Shown here: in pieces, positions 16,558 through 24,700 of the stretch
Layout of the letters: each line of letters begins with the position of its first letter
Numbering within the stretch: position 1 is the first letter of the stretch
Source: JBDKTH01 sp964558295
GTDB lineage: Bacteria > Planctomycetota > Planctomycetia > Pirellulales > Thermoguttaceae
DNA length: 27,309 nt
Direction: 5' to 3'
NCBI GenBank assembly: GCA_964558295.1
Contig: CAZLDQ010000061.1
Span: forward strand, 1-27,309
Position numbers and translations under genes: made by a program
The notes under the pieces: generated by a model
What the model saw: only the letters and a program-made list of their open reading frames with translations
Told to the model about the DNA's origin: nothing
Database searches by the model: none

Positions 16558-16977
16558 ATGAGCAATCAACCTTGGTATCAAGAGGGGCTTCAATTCGAGT
16601 GTATTCCAGGTTGCGGCCGCTGTTGCACCGGTGCGCCGGGGTACGTGTGGGTCAACCAAGAGGAGATTGAGGCAATTGCTGCGGCTGGCGGAATGGAAAT
16701 ACACCAATTCGAGGAGCAATTCGTCCGCCAAGTCGGCAACCGCAAGAGCCTTGTGGAGCACCCCAATGGCGACTGTGTCTTCTTTGATAGCGAGGCCCGG
16801 AATTGTCTGATCTACGTGTTACGCCCCCGTCAATGTCGTAGCTTTCCCTTCTGGGAGTCCAATCTGTCTACCCCTGAGGCATGGCAGGAGGCCTGTCAAG
16901 CCTGTCCCGGTTGCGGTCAAGGTCCACTGATCCCGCTGAAAGAGATTCGTTCCCGGCTGCGCATGATCCGAATCTAG
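16558..16977 (+). CDS. YkgJ-family cysteine cluster protein
   Basis: 139 residues. The N-terminal motif FECIPGCGRCCTG gives C15, C19, C22 and C23. Further conserved cysteines follow (NGDCVFF, NCLIY, RPRQCRSFPFW, and CQACPGCGQG near the C-terminus). This pattern defines the YkgJ/UPF0153 family (CxxCxxCC type), thought to bind zinc or an Fe-S cluster. The biochemical role is not established. RPxQCRxFPFW is the family's typical middle motif. The gene follows the FAD/Fe-S oxidoreductase by 68 bases and may be cotranscribed with it. Whether it helps its maturation is speculation. Confidence 0.9.
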   Translation: MSNQPWYQEGLQFECIPGCGRCCTGAPGYVWVNQEEIEAIAAAGGMEIHQFEEQFVRQVGNRKSLVEHPNGDCVFFDSEARNCLIYVLRPRQCRSFPFWESNLSTPEAWQEACQACPGCGQGPLIPLKEIRSRLRMIRI

Positions 16978-17085
16978 CCCCCCTTGTGGCGCAAGGATGT
17001 CGATTATTTCGTTTTTACGGTTTAGCTAGAGTTTTCCGATTCTCCAGGTCGATAAGGTTTTCAGTCACCGAAAGGCGTTCGGGCT

Positions 17086-17097
17086 TGGTGCGCACCA
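17086..17097. repeat. Perfect 12-bp palindrome (possible operator)
   Basis: TGGTGCGCACCA reads identically on both strands. It lies about 230 bases upstream of the predicted HU promoter, so a role as a binding site for a dimeric regulator is only possible. Chance occurrence in GC-rich DNA is not excluded. Confidence 0.35.
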
Positions 17098-17313
17098 CGC
17101 GGCAGCTTGCAAGCGTGTTGCGAAGGAATGCCGTTAGTTGTTGTCAGGCAATGACTTACGGCGTGGCAACCTACCTGAAAAGGCCCTCCGGCGACTAAGC
17201 TCTTTGGCAATAAAGACTTATTGACGAGCGTGCCTGTTGGTCACATTGGTTGGGGGGGCTGGAATAAACGGCCGGCTCTTTAAGAGAAAACTAGCCAAGT
17301 CGGTCGATTGATC

Positions 17314-17342
17314 TTGACTCTACTCGTTATGCCATCTACACT
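17314..17342 (+). promoter_or_regulatory. Predicted sigma-70-type promoter for the HU-like gene
   Basis: TTGACT (17314-17319), a 17-base spacer and TACACT (17337-17342). The -35 matches 5 of 6 and the -10 matches 4 of 6. Transcription from about 17349 would give a leader near 70 bases before the GTG start at 17418. Confidence 0.5.
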
Positions 17343-17417
17343 TGGAGCGATGCAGGGTTGTTCGGTGGGGACAGTCCTTGACTGGTCCAGCGGATGCTCT
17401 CACGGGAGAATCAAGTC

Positions 17418-17804
17418 GTGACCAAGAAAGAAATTGTCAGGACCATTTCGGAAGAGATCGGGCTGACGCAGCTCAAGACCAAAGAGATCGTCCAAAAGAC
17501 GTTCGACGCGATCGTCGAGACGCTGGTGGAGGATGGCCGCATCGAGTTGCGGAATTTCGGCGTCTTCGAGGTGAAGCGGCGTGCTCCCCGCAAGGCTCGC
17601 AACCCTCGGACCGGTGATAAGGTGGAGGTTCCCGAGAAGTTTGTGGTGACCTTCAAGCCGGGGAAGGAGATGGAGGAACGGGTCCGCGAATTGGAGCGGC
17701 AAGCCGCCGCTCGAAAGGCGGCCGCAGAAGCGATGGAGGGTGCGGTTGTGCCCGAAGCGCTTGGAAGCGCAAGCGGTTACGAATCGACCCCGGGCAATCC
17801 GTAA
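17418..17804 (+). CDS. HU/IHF-family DNA-binding protein with Ala-rich tail
   Basis: 128 residues from the GTG at 17418, which has GGGAG about 9 bases upstream. An ATG eight codons earlier lacks a ribosome site. Residues 1-90 are a standard HU/IHF fold: TKKEIVRTISEEIGLTQLKTKEIVQKTFDAIVETLVEDG, the strand RIELRNFGVFEVKRR, and the DNA-intercalating arm with RNPRTGDKVEVPEK. After the core, at about FKPGKEMEERVREL, the chain continues as a helical Ala/Arg/Glu stretch of about 15 residues, then a polar tail (VVPEALGSASGY...). That makes it some 35 residues longer than E. coli HU. The protein bends DNA and compacts the nucleoid. HU and IHF subunits cannot be separated safely here. Confidence 0.94.
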   Translation: MTKKEIVRTISEEIGLTQLKTKEIVQKTFDAIVETLVEDGRIELRNFGVFEVKRRAPRKARNPRTGDKVEVPEKFVVTFKPGKEMEERVRELERQAAARKAAAEAMEGAVVPEALGSASGYESTPGNP

Positions 17805-18112
17805 TGCTTACTTGCCGGTTGCGTTCTCGTCTCTGGCTCTGACATCAAAACACAAGCCTCTTCGTATGTTCTGTTGTGAGCAGCTTTTCTGACCCAGATG
17901 CTTGCAGCGGTGAGGCTCTTTTCCGTTAGATTCAGCGGGTGGTTCGAAGCGCATCCCGTCTCTGCTGCTTCCAGGCCTCTTGCACGAAACTGTGTACTAC
18001 AAATGACTTGAGTCGCGGGGATGCAAGGGATTGCTTCTCGCGAGGCTTTGGCCAAGGGTTCTCCGAGTGCGCCGGCGCCGTGGCAAACAGTGTTTCATGG
18101 AGGAGTTGTGTG
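17805..18112 (+). other. Gene-free spacer downstream of the HU-like gene
   Basis: 308 bases. An open frame runs through its second half into the small exported protein, but the codons before 18113 lack a start with a ribosome site and show no protein-like composition. No clear promoter or intrinsic terminator was recognised. Confidence 0.5.
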
Positions 18113-18331
18113 ATGCGCAAGTTATTGGCGGCTATCGTCTTGGGAGTTTTGCTTAGCAGCTCCGTGGGGTGTTTTCTTCCGGCCTATTCCGGCGATCCGA
18201 ATCGTCGTGTGCCGCAGTTGATCTATACGTCCGAGAATCTTCGAATGCTATTGGATGAATGGGAGCGGTTCTGGTTCTTGGACCAGCCGGACCACACAAC
18301 TCCGTACCGGACGCATGGTGGGATTATTTGA
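18113..18331 (+). CDS. Small exported protein, probable lipoprotein
   Basis: 72 residues. A clear GGAGGAG ribosome site lies 7 bases before the ATG at 18113, so this start is well supported although the frame is open further upstream. The N-terminus MRKLLAAIVLGVLLSSSVGC is a signal peptide: two basic residues, a hydrophobic core, and a cysteine at 20 preceded by SVG. That is a loose lipobox, because Ser rather than Leu stands at -3. The mature part of about 52 residues is rich in aromatic and charged residues (LLDEWERFWFLDQPDHTTPY) and ends THGGII. The family is not recognised. Its strong translation signal and compact conserved-looking core suggest a real envelope protein. It is followed 108 bases later by pyrD. 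Confidence 0.75.
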   Translation: MRKLLAAIVLGVLLSSSVGCFLPAYSGDPNRRVPQLIYTSENLRMLLDEWERFWFLDQPDHTTPYRTHGGII

Positions 18332-18439
18332 GTACCACTGCGGTAGGTTGTCGATTGGCCGAAGGGCCGCTACAGTACAGACTACAGGATGCTTGCGCGT
18401 CCTGGGGGTTGTCATTGCTAGCGAGTCTTCAGGTCTATT

Positions 18440-19408
18440 GTGAACACTGCTGCTGTATGTCTTGAGGTCCAGCTCGGCCGTCTTCGTTTGGCTTGCCCAA
18501 TCATGGTCGCCTCGGGGACGTTCGGATATGCCCGGGAGATGGCCGGTTTGGTGGATCTGCGCCGTCTGGGGGCGATTCTTCCGAAAACGATCACCCAGAA
18601 GCCACGAGCCGGAAATCCTCCCCCGCGAACGGTTGAAACCTGCGGAGGGATGTTGAACTCGATTGGCTTAGACAACGACGGGATCGAGGCATTTGTCGAG
18701 CGGCAAATGCCCTATCTCGCCGGATTGGGTACGGCCATCGTCGTCAGCATTGCTGGCAAGAGCTATGATGAATTCGTTGAGATGGCCAGCCGGTTGGAAG
18801 GGGTGCCGGGAATTGCCGCCTTGGAGTTGAATGTCTCCTGTCCAAACGTAAGCGGTGGAGTAGACTTCGGTACGAACCCTGGGATTTGCGAAAAAGTTGT
18901 CGCCGGGGTTCGCAACGCGTGTTCCTATCCGATTCTGGCGAAGTTGACGCCCAATGTGACGGATATCACGGCGGTGGCTCGCGCCGCGGAAGCCGGCGGG
19001 GCCGATGCGATCTGCCTGATCAATACGGTGTTGGGCATGGCCATCGATTGGCGCCGGCGGCGGCCACGATTGGGTAATGTCTTGGGTGGCCTCAGTGGTC
19101 CGGCGATCAAGCCTGTCGCTCTGCGGGCGGTCTATCAGGTGGCTCAGGTGGTTGACGTTCCCCTGGTCGGAATCGGCGGCATTGCTTCGATCGACGATTG
19201 TATGGAGTTCCTAGTGGCTGGGGCTACGGCGGTTCAGATCGGCACAGCCAACTTCTATAACCCGCGAGTGTCTCTCCAGATCCTCGACGCCTTGCCGGCC
19301 GCATTGGCCGAACTAGGTGCGACATGCGTGGCCGACATTGTGGGCACGCTCTCGTGTGGCCGCCGTTCGGTCACGAGCAAGACGGAAGCCGCTTCCACGG
19401 GTTCATAG
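18440..19408 (+). CDS. pyrD: Dihydroorotate dehydrogenase, class 1B catalytic subunit
   Basis: 322 residues from a GTG start. The TIM-barrel FMN enzyme is recognised by PIMVASGTFGYAREM, PKTITQKPRAGNPPPR, NSIGLDNDG, the catalytic cysteine C134 in ELNVSCPNVSGG, AKLTPNVTDI, LINTVLGMAID, GGLSGPAIKPVALR and the FMN phosphate loop GIGGIASIDDCMEF...AVQIGTANF. Cysteine as active-site base and the Gly-Val-Asp-Phe-Gly run after it mark class 1. The overall sequence is the 1B type, which in known cases forms a heterotetramer with the Fe-S/FAD subunit PyrK and uses NAD. No pyrK lies in the window. It converts dihydroorotate to orotate in pyrimidine synthesis. The ribosome site is weak (AGG 6 bases upstream). 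Confidence 0.95.
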   Translation: MNTAAVCLEVQLGRLRLACPIMVASGTFGYAREMAGLVDLRRLGAILPKTITQKPRAGNPPPRTVETCGGMLNSIGLDNDGIEAFVERQMPYLAGLGTAIVVSIAGKSYDEFVEMASRLEGVPGIAALELNVSCPNVSGGVDFGTNPGICEKVVAGVRNACSYPILAKLTPNVTDITAVARAAEAGGADAICLINTVLGMAIDWRRRRPRLGNVLGGLSGPAIKPVALRAVYQVAQVVDVPLVGIGGIASIDDCMEFLVAGATAVQIGTANFYNPRVSLQILDALPAALAELGATCVADIVGTLSCGRRSVTSKTEAASTGS

Positions 19409-19449
19409 CTGAGAACCTGTGCCAGGATCTGAGTGCAAGCAAACCATTT

Positions 19450-19468
19450 CCGGGGTAGTTCGCCCCGG
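19450..19468 (+). terminator. GC-rich hairpin after pyrD
   Basis: CCGGGG (19450-19455) and CCCCGG (19463-19468) form a perfect 6-bp stem with a 7-base loop. No T-run follows, so a factor-independent terminator is doubtful. It lies in the 96-base gap before trpS and could also sit in the trpS leader. Confidence 0.3.
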
Positions 19469-19504
19469 TTCGAATTACATCCTAACCTTGATTGACTGTT
19501 TTCC

Positions 19505-20479
19505 ATGACCATGCGCGTTCTTTCCGGCATTCAACCGACGGGCCGATTTCACTGGGGTAACTACTTTGGTGCAATCCGGCAATACATCGATCTGCAGGAT
19601 GTTGCCCAACAGGCGTTTTACTTCATTGCGAATCTCCACGCTCTGACTACGATCCGCAATCGAGGCATCCTGACTCAAAATAGTCTCGATGCGGCGATCG
19701 ACCTGCTGGCCTTGGGGCTCAATCCTGACAAGGCGGTTCTCTTCTTGCAGTCCGACGTACCTGAAGTCTCCGAATTGTGTTGGATTCTGATGACTGGCAC
19801 GCCTATGGGCTTGTTGGAACGGTGCCATGCCTACAAGGACAAGAAGGCCAAGGGGCTTACCGCTGACGCGGGCCTGTTCGCCTATCCGGTGCTCATGGCG
19901 GCTGACATTCTCGCCTACGACGCCGACACCGTTCCGGTCGGGCAAGATCAAGATCAGCACGTCGAGGTCTGCCGCGACTTGGCTGCCAGTTTCAACTACG
20001 AATTCGGCGAAACCTTCGTACTTCCCAAGGCGAAGATCCTCGATACCTCGGCCAAGGTGCCCGGCACGGACGGCGAAAAGATGTCGAAGAGCTATAACAA
20101 CACCTTGGAGATCTTTGAAGATCCCAAGGTGTTGCGCAAGAAAATCATGCGAATCGTTACCGATTCGCGGCCGATGGAAGAGCCGAAGGAGCCGGCAACA
20201 GATCATCTCTATCAGCTCTACTCGTTGTTCGCCAGTGAAGCCGATCGGGAAGCCATGGCGGCCATGTATCGGCGTGGCGGTTTCGGCTATGGCGAAGTGA
20301 AAAAGGCCCTGGCTGACGTGTCGGAACAGTACTTTGCCGAGGCCCGACAGCGACGCAAGGAGCTGGAATCGCAGCCCAAGCGGGTTCGCGAGATTCTTGG
20401 CGACGGCGCGGCGGTTGCCCGGAAAAAGGCCTCCGAGGTCCTTGTCCGCGCACAACGTGCCTGCGGAGTGCGACTATGA
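19505..20479 (+). CDS. trpS: Tryptophanyl-tRNA synthetase
   Basis: 324 residues, the usual bacterial length. It has the class I signature motifs in tryptophan-specific form: SGIQPTGRFHWGNYFGAI, with the HIGH equivalent HWGN at 16-19, and the KMSKS loop K192-M-S-K-S196 in DGEKMSKSYNN. MAADILAYDADTVPVGQDQDQHVEV is the conserved tryptophan and adenylate-site region. It charges tRNA-Trp in the cytoplasm. The start may be the ATG at 19505 or the one two codons later. The last bases overlap the next gene as ATGA, which indicates coupled translation with the membrane protein downstream. Confidence 0.98.
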   Translation: MTMRVLSGIQPTGRFHWGNYFGAIRQYIDLQDVAQQAFYFIANLHALTTIRNRGILTQNSLDAAIDLLALGLNPDKAVLFLQSDVPEVSELCWILMTGTPMGLLERCHAYKDKKAKGLTADAGLFAYPVLMAADILAYDADTVPVGQDQDQHVEVCRDLAASFNYEFGETFVLPKAKILDTSAKVPGTDGEKMSKSYNNTLEIFEDPKVLRKKIMRIVTDSRPMEEPKEPATDHLYQLYSLFASEADREAMAAMYRRGGFGYGEVKKALADVSEQYFAEARQRRKELESQPKRVREILGDGAAVARKKASEVLVRAQRACGVRL

Positions 20480-21351
20480 TGTCCCAGGAGCCGGCAGCCT
20501 TCCGGTGGTGGCAACTGGCTCTCGGATTGCCTGTCGGCGTGATTCACGGGCTGTTGATCGCCTGGCTGGCCGTGACGCTTCAAGGACACTTCGCCCCCTG
20601 GCTCCTCTTTCCCGTGTTGTTGGGGTTATTGCTAGGAGCAACGCTCGTTGCCCTGCCCCGGCTCAGCCAGGTTGGCAATCGAGTGACCATTCTCCTGGTA
20701 GCGGCTGCAGCTGCGCTGACGGCATTCATTGGGCAGCACTACCTGAGTTACCAATACTCTCTGCAGGCGGCTCGGGAAGAGGCTCGGCTTTACCAGAAGG
20801 CCCAGCAAATCGCCCCGATGCTCCTCAAGGGGCACCCCCTGCGGCCGGCCAACAGTCTTGCGGAATTCCTGTGCTGGGAGGCCGTCCGGGGACGGCACAT
20901 CGGACGATATACGGCTCGCAATACGGCGGCTTGGTTAAGTTGGGGCCTGGACGGCATCTTGTTGGTCATTGCGGCACTCGCCCTCGTCGTACCGGCCCTG
21001 AAGCAGCCCTACTGCGATCAATGCCAAAGCTGGTTTCGCACCACACGCGCCGGCCGCGTGGATCTCCCAACGGCGAGATTACTTGCGTCAGCCGTCCAAG
21101 TGCCTGTTCCGGAGGGGCTGCAAGCTGCTCGCTATCGGCTGGTTGGGTGCAACGGCGGTTGCCGGTTTACGGGGTTGGCATTGTACTGGGAAGCGGAATC
21201 TGGGCCGTCCCGACCGGTGCGGTTATGGTTGGACGTGGAGCGACGCAACCGCGTCGTTGCGGTACTCGATGCGGCTGTGCCGAGCGCCGAGAAAGACGCG
21301 GATCGAAGGTGTTCTGATTCGCAAGAGGACGGGGAAACGTCCGGCCTGTAA
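20476..21351 (+). CDS. Uncharacterised membrane protein with CxxC/CxxxC pair
   Basis: 291 residues, family not recognised. Three hydrophobic helices lie near the N-terminus (about 13-34, 42-60 and 69-86) and a fourth at about 155-173. Between them a charged segment (QAAREEARLYQKAQ) would lie in one compartment. After the fourth helix, C180-x2-C183 (YCDQCQSWF) and C225-x3-C229 (GCNGGC) could bind one zinc ion, like a zinc ribbon. The final 60 residues are soluble and polar. The start overlaps the trpS stop by the ATGA arrangement, so expression is linked to trpS, though a functional link is not implied. The translated sequence has ordinary composition and no interruption, which supports a real gene. 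Confidence 0.75.
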   Translation: MMSQEPAAFRWWQLALGLPVGVIHGLLIAWLAVTLQGHFAPWLLFPVLLGLLLGATLVALPRLSQVGNRVTILLVAAAAALTAFIGQHYLSYQYSLQAAREEARLYQKAQQIAPMLLKGHPLRPANSLAEFLCWEAVRGRHIGRYTARNTAAWLSWGLDGILLVIAALALVVPALKQPYCDQCQSWFRTTRAGRVDLPTARLLASAVQVPVPEGLQAARYRLVGCNGGCRFTGLALYWEAESGPSRPVRLWLDVERRNRVVAVLDAAVPSAEKDADRRCSDSQEDGETSGL

Positions 21352-21493
21352 CGTGTCATGCGCGCATGGTCTCCCAGGCGCCCGTTCTGGGGCTCTCACA
21401 ATGCCCCCCCCTTTGGTTGCGGCAATAGTTGACATTTGGGGTGGCTCCTCTATCATGCACGAAAGAGGACTCGAACGTGATCTTCTTGTCCTT

Positions 21494-21520
21494 AGGAAAG
21501 CATGCGTGATACGCTTTCCT
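21494..21520 (+). terminator. Hairpin, possible terminator of the trpS operon
   Basis: AGGAAAGC (21494-21501) pairs perfectly with GCTTTCCT (21513-21520). An alternative fold adds GCGT/ACGC inside. Only two T follow on the plus strand, so termination would be weak without Rho. The location 140 bases after the membrane-protein stop fits a 3' end. Confidence 0.35.
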
Positions 21521-21524
21521 TCAC

Positions 21525-21567
21525 CGCGACAGGCTGGTTCCATCGCACAACGTGACTGCCTGTCGCG
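21525..21567. repeat. Perfect 10-bp inverted repeat
   Basis: CGCGACAGGC (21525-21534) and GCCTGTCGCG (21558-21567) are exact reverse complements, separated by 23 bases. It starts four bases after the preceding hairpin. It may be a second terminator hairpin or a paired protein-binding site. Confidence 0.6.
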
Positions 21568-21617
21568 TTGAGGAAGCGACACTGTAACGGATGGTCTACC
21601 TCACGGCGCGTTTGGCT

Positions 21618-21707
21618 AATGGGTTTTGACAAACAAAATCTGTGGGGAACGCCCTTTGTGGCGTTCTCGACAGAAGCCTTTGCCGGTTCTGTTTATCAAA
21701 ACCGATT
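21618..21707. repeat. 90-base long inverted repeat with nested hairpin
   Basis: The outer arms 21618-21635 and 21690-21707 match at 16 of 18 positions (core TTTTGACAAACA / TGTTTATCAAAA). Inside, TCTGT (21639-21643) pairs with ACAGA (21670-21674) and GGGAACGCC (21645-21653) pairs with GGCGTTCTC (21660-21668), closing on the loop CTTTGT. The whole forms one long hairpin 34 bases upstream of the giant gene's ATG. It could be a leader structure, an operator array, or a remnant of a miniature mobile element. Confidence 0.65.
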
Positions 21708-21741
21708 CGGCCGCCCCTCACAAGACTAGGAGAGTGCGATC

Positions 21742-24700
21742 ATGACAGGACTCTGCTTGGCCTGCTGTCTTGCCGCCACGCTGCTTGGGACGGAACCATC
21801 GATTCGGCCCGACGTACCCAACACGGTTCGCTTTCCGGTCGAAGAAGCCCGCTTTGTTCGCTTCATGATTCACGCGACCGACTCCGGCGAGCCCTGCCTC
21901 GACGAGTTAGAAGTATATGGTCCGGCCAGTAAGGAGAATCTGGCGTTGGCAAGCGCCGGGGCCAAGGCCTCGGCCTCGTCCTGTTTAGGTGGATACTCGC
22001 AACATGCGATTGCGCATCTCAATGACGGCAAGTATGGGAACTCGTACAGTTGGATTGCGGCCAACCGCGGCGTTGCGTGGACCCAAATCGAGCTTCCTCA
22101 GTCGATGAAGATCGACAAGGTGGTCTTCTCTCGCGACCGGAATGGTCAATATGTGGACCGGGTGCCGACGAGCTGCGAAGTCCTTGTCTCAGCCGACGGC
22201 ACGCAATGGAAGTCGGTCCAGAAGATGGTCGCCAAGGCGGCTACGATCGCCGTGCGCCATCATCCGAGCGGGTTTGTTGGGCTAGTCCCCAGTCCACCGC
22301 CTCCGCCGCGGATGACGAGCGAGGGCGTGGCGATTTCGCAGGAGCCTCTTGACAAGGCTCCCCAGCAAGACGAACGAGGCTTTGCAAACCTTGCCTTGAA
22401 TCCCGCAGCGAAGGCGGCCGCCTCCTCTGCTTTGGAAGGTTATCCGATTCACCAGGTTGTCCACCTCAATGACGGGCGGCTGGGAAACCGCCACAGTTGG
22501 ATCAGCGGCGAGGATCCGTCCTGGGCGGAAATCGATTTGGGCGACATCTATTGGGTCTACAGCGTGGCCTTGGGAAGTGACAGTTCCGGCCAATACCACG
22601 ATCGGGCGCCGACGAATTTCACGATCCTGACTGCCACCACCTATGATGCCGACACGGCCGCGCCGAGTTGGACGCCCGTGTTCAGACGAAGCGGCGGCTC
22701 GCCCGTACACACCCGCGCCGAGTTCAAATTCAAGCCACGGCAAGCCCGCTTCGTTCGGGTTGCCATCGCTGCGGCTACATCGCCTCAAGTCCGGCTGGAC
22801 GAAATGGAAGTCTACGGTCAGAAGGCCCCGATTCCGCTCGATGCCATCGGGCCGCTTCCCCAAAGCCCATTCGCTCAGTCTGACGGCGATGAGGACGAGT
22901 TGCTTCGCTACGCTTTTTTGAGCGAGGAGCACGCATGGCTGAAGACCTACGGTCGGGCTGACCTGAGTCCTCGGCTTGTTCCCTATAACGGCCGCGTGAT
23001 AGAGTATCCGCGTCATGTGGGCGACGACCAACTGCCGTTGCCGCCGTTAGCCGGTCTGCCGACGCTTGACGGCCAGTTGGACGACGCCTGCTGGAACGAC
23101 GCTTCGCGGGGCGTGGTGCGCGTCGTCTCGCTTGGCGAGTTCAAAGAAGGCCCTCTGGTAGAGACAAGCGTTCGCGCTGGTTGGCACGGCGAACAGTTGC
23201 TCTTGGCAATCCAGACCGATCGGCTTTTGAGCGGACACGTGGCGGTCCTCTCCACACGTGACGGACGTGGCTGCGGCGTAGTGGCCTGTTCGCAAAATGG
23301 TTTGGTGTTCAACACCTATGTATCCGATGGGCCGTACAAGGTGAAGCTCGATAGGTCCAGGCCGATCGACGGGGCGCTGAATAGAACGCACACCTGTTGC
23401 GAGATCCGGCTGCCGTTGGCGTGGTTTCCGGACTGCCGCGAGCAAGGACTGCGAGTCGGACTGGGGATGGGCGGACGTCATACGCGGCCCGAGGGGCGGC
23501 CGGTCTACTTCGCCTTCTCGCAACTGGCGATGGCTCAGGTGGGCCCCTGCGTCGAACGTCAGTTTCGCGTTCGACTGGCCGTGGCCCCAGGGGGTAAGCC
23601 ACTGACACTGGAAGGCGAGCTTCCGGAGCTTTCCTCCGGCCTGACTCTTCAGCCCGGCAAGTCGTGTGTGCTGACGATTCCGGCCTCGCAAGGGGCAATT
23701 GGCCCGCAGTTCGATTTGACCGTACGCGATCAGACCGGCGAGGAGTATTCGTTGCATTTGTTCCGCTATGATCCGTTGGAGCGGACGCTTGTGTTGATGG
23801 ACGAGATGCTCGATCGGCTGGCCGCGAAGAAGCTCAACGTGGATGTTGAGCGTTCGGAGTGGGCCGAGTTTCGTGCCCGGCAGTCGCAACTTCTCAAGGC
23901 GCCCGGCGACCTGGTGGCCGAGCGGCAGGCGTTTTTTGCTGCCCGAAAAGCCAAACGCCGACTGCTGCTTCGCGAGCCGGATCTGAAACCGATCGAACAG
24001 ATTCTGTTTGTGAAGCGACATGCGTATGAACCGTCGCACAATTACAGTGTGATGCTCGATTCTCGGTATCGGCCGGGCGGGAGCGTGGCCCTGTTGAGCA
24101 TTCCCAGGCTCGACGGCCGCTACGAACCGGGTCGAGCGATCCTCAAGGAATTGTTCAATGCGGGAGAGGGGATCGCGCGGGACCCGATGGCCAGTTTTGA
24201 CTCGCGTACGATTTACTTTGCCTATCGCCCCTCGGCCGACGGCTATTTTCACGTTATGCGCATGGCCCCCGACGGGGGCGATCTTACGCAGTTGACCGAC
24301 GGGCCATTTCACGACTATTGGCCCTGTCCTTTGCCCGATGGCGGCTTGGCGATCATCTCCACCCGTTGCCGGGCCCGTTTTCTCTGCTGGCGGCCGCAAG
24401 CTGCAGTCTTGTTCCGCATGGAAGCTGATGGCACCCGTATCCGGCCGCTGTCATATGCTAATTTGAGTGAGTGGGGGCCGTCGGTGACCAACGACGGACG
24501 GATCATTTGGCAGCGGTCGGAGTATATCGACAAAGGAGCCGACTTCAGCCACACCCTTTGGACGATCCGACCCGATGGCAGCATGCCCGAACTCGTTTTC
24601 GGCAATGACATCATCCAGCCGAACGGTTACGCCAATGGCCGCGAGGTGCCGGGCACGCGGGAAATCTGCTGCACGTTGATCTCGCACTTTGGCGATTTGA

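Larger units (their letters stand above)
16978..17417 (+). other. Long leader region upstream of the HU-like gene
   Basis: 440 bases with no convincing gene. It contains a 12-bp perfect palindrome at 17086-17097, a short dyad CTCTTTAAGAG at 17276-17286, and a strong promoter candidate at 17314-17342. It separates the YkgJ gene from the HU gene and looks like a regulatory region. Confidence 0.6.
21352..21741 (+). other. 390-base gene-free region rich in inverted repeats
   Basis: No convincing gene. Three successive hairpins occupy its second half (21494-21520, 21525-21567 and 21618-21707, each listed). The ribosome site AGGAG for the giant gene lies about 12 bases before its ATG at 21742. A clear promoter was not recognised. 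Confidence 0.65.

Noticed and set aside
19460..19480. T-loop-like GGTTCGAATT suggesting a tRNA
   Set aside because: The flanking bases do not form a T-stem, and no acceptor or anticodon arm can be drawn. The G/C-rich part is better explained as a simple hairpin.
23047..24399. 450-codon minus-strand open frame inside the giant gene
   Set aside because: It is antisense to a continuous multidomain protein, has the biased composition of an antisense frame, and shows no recognisable motif.
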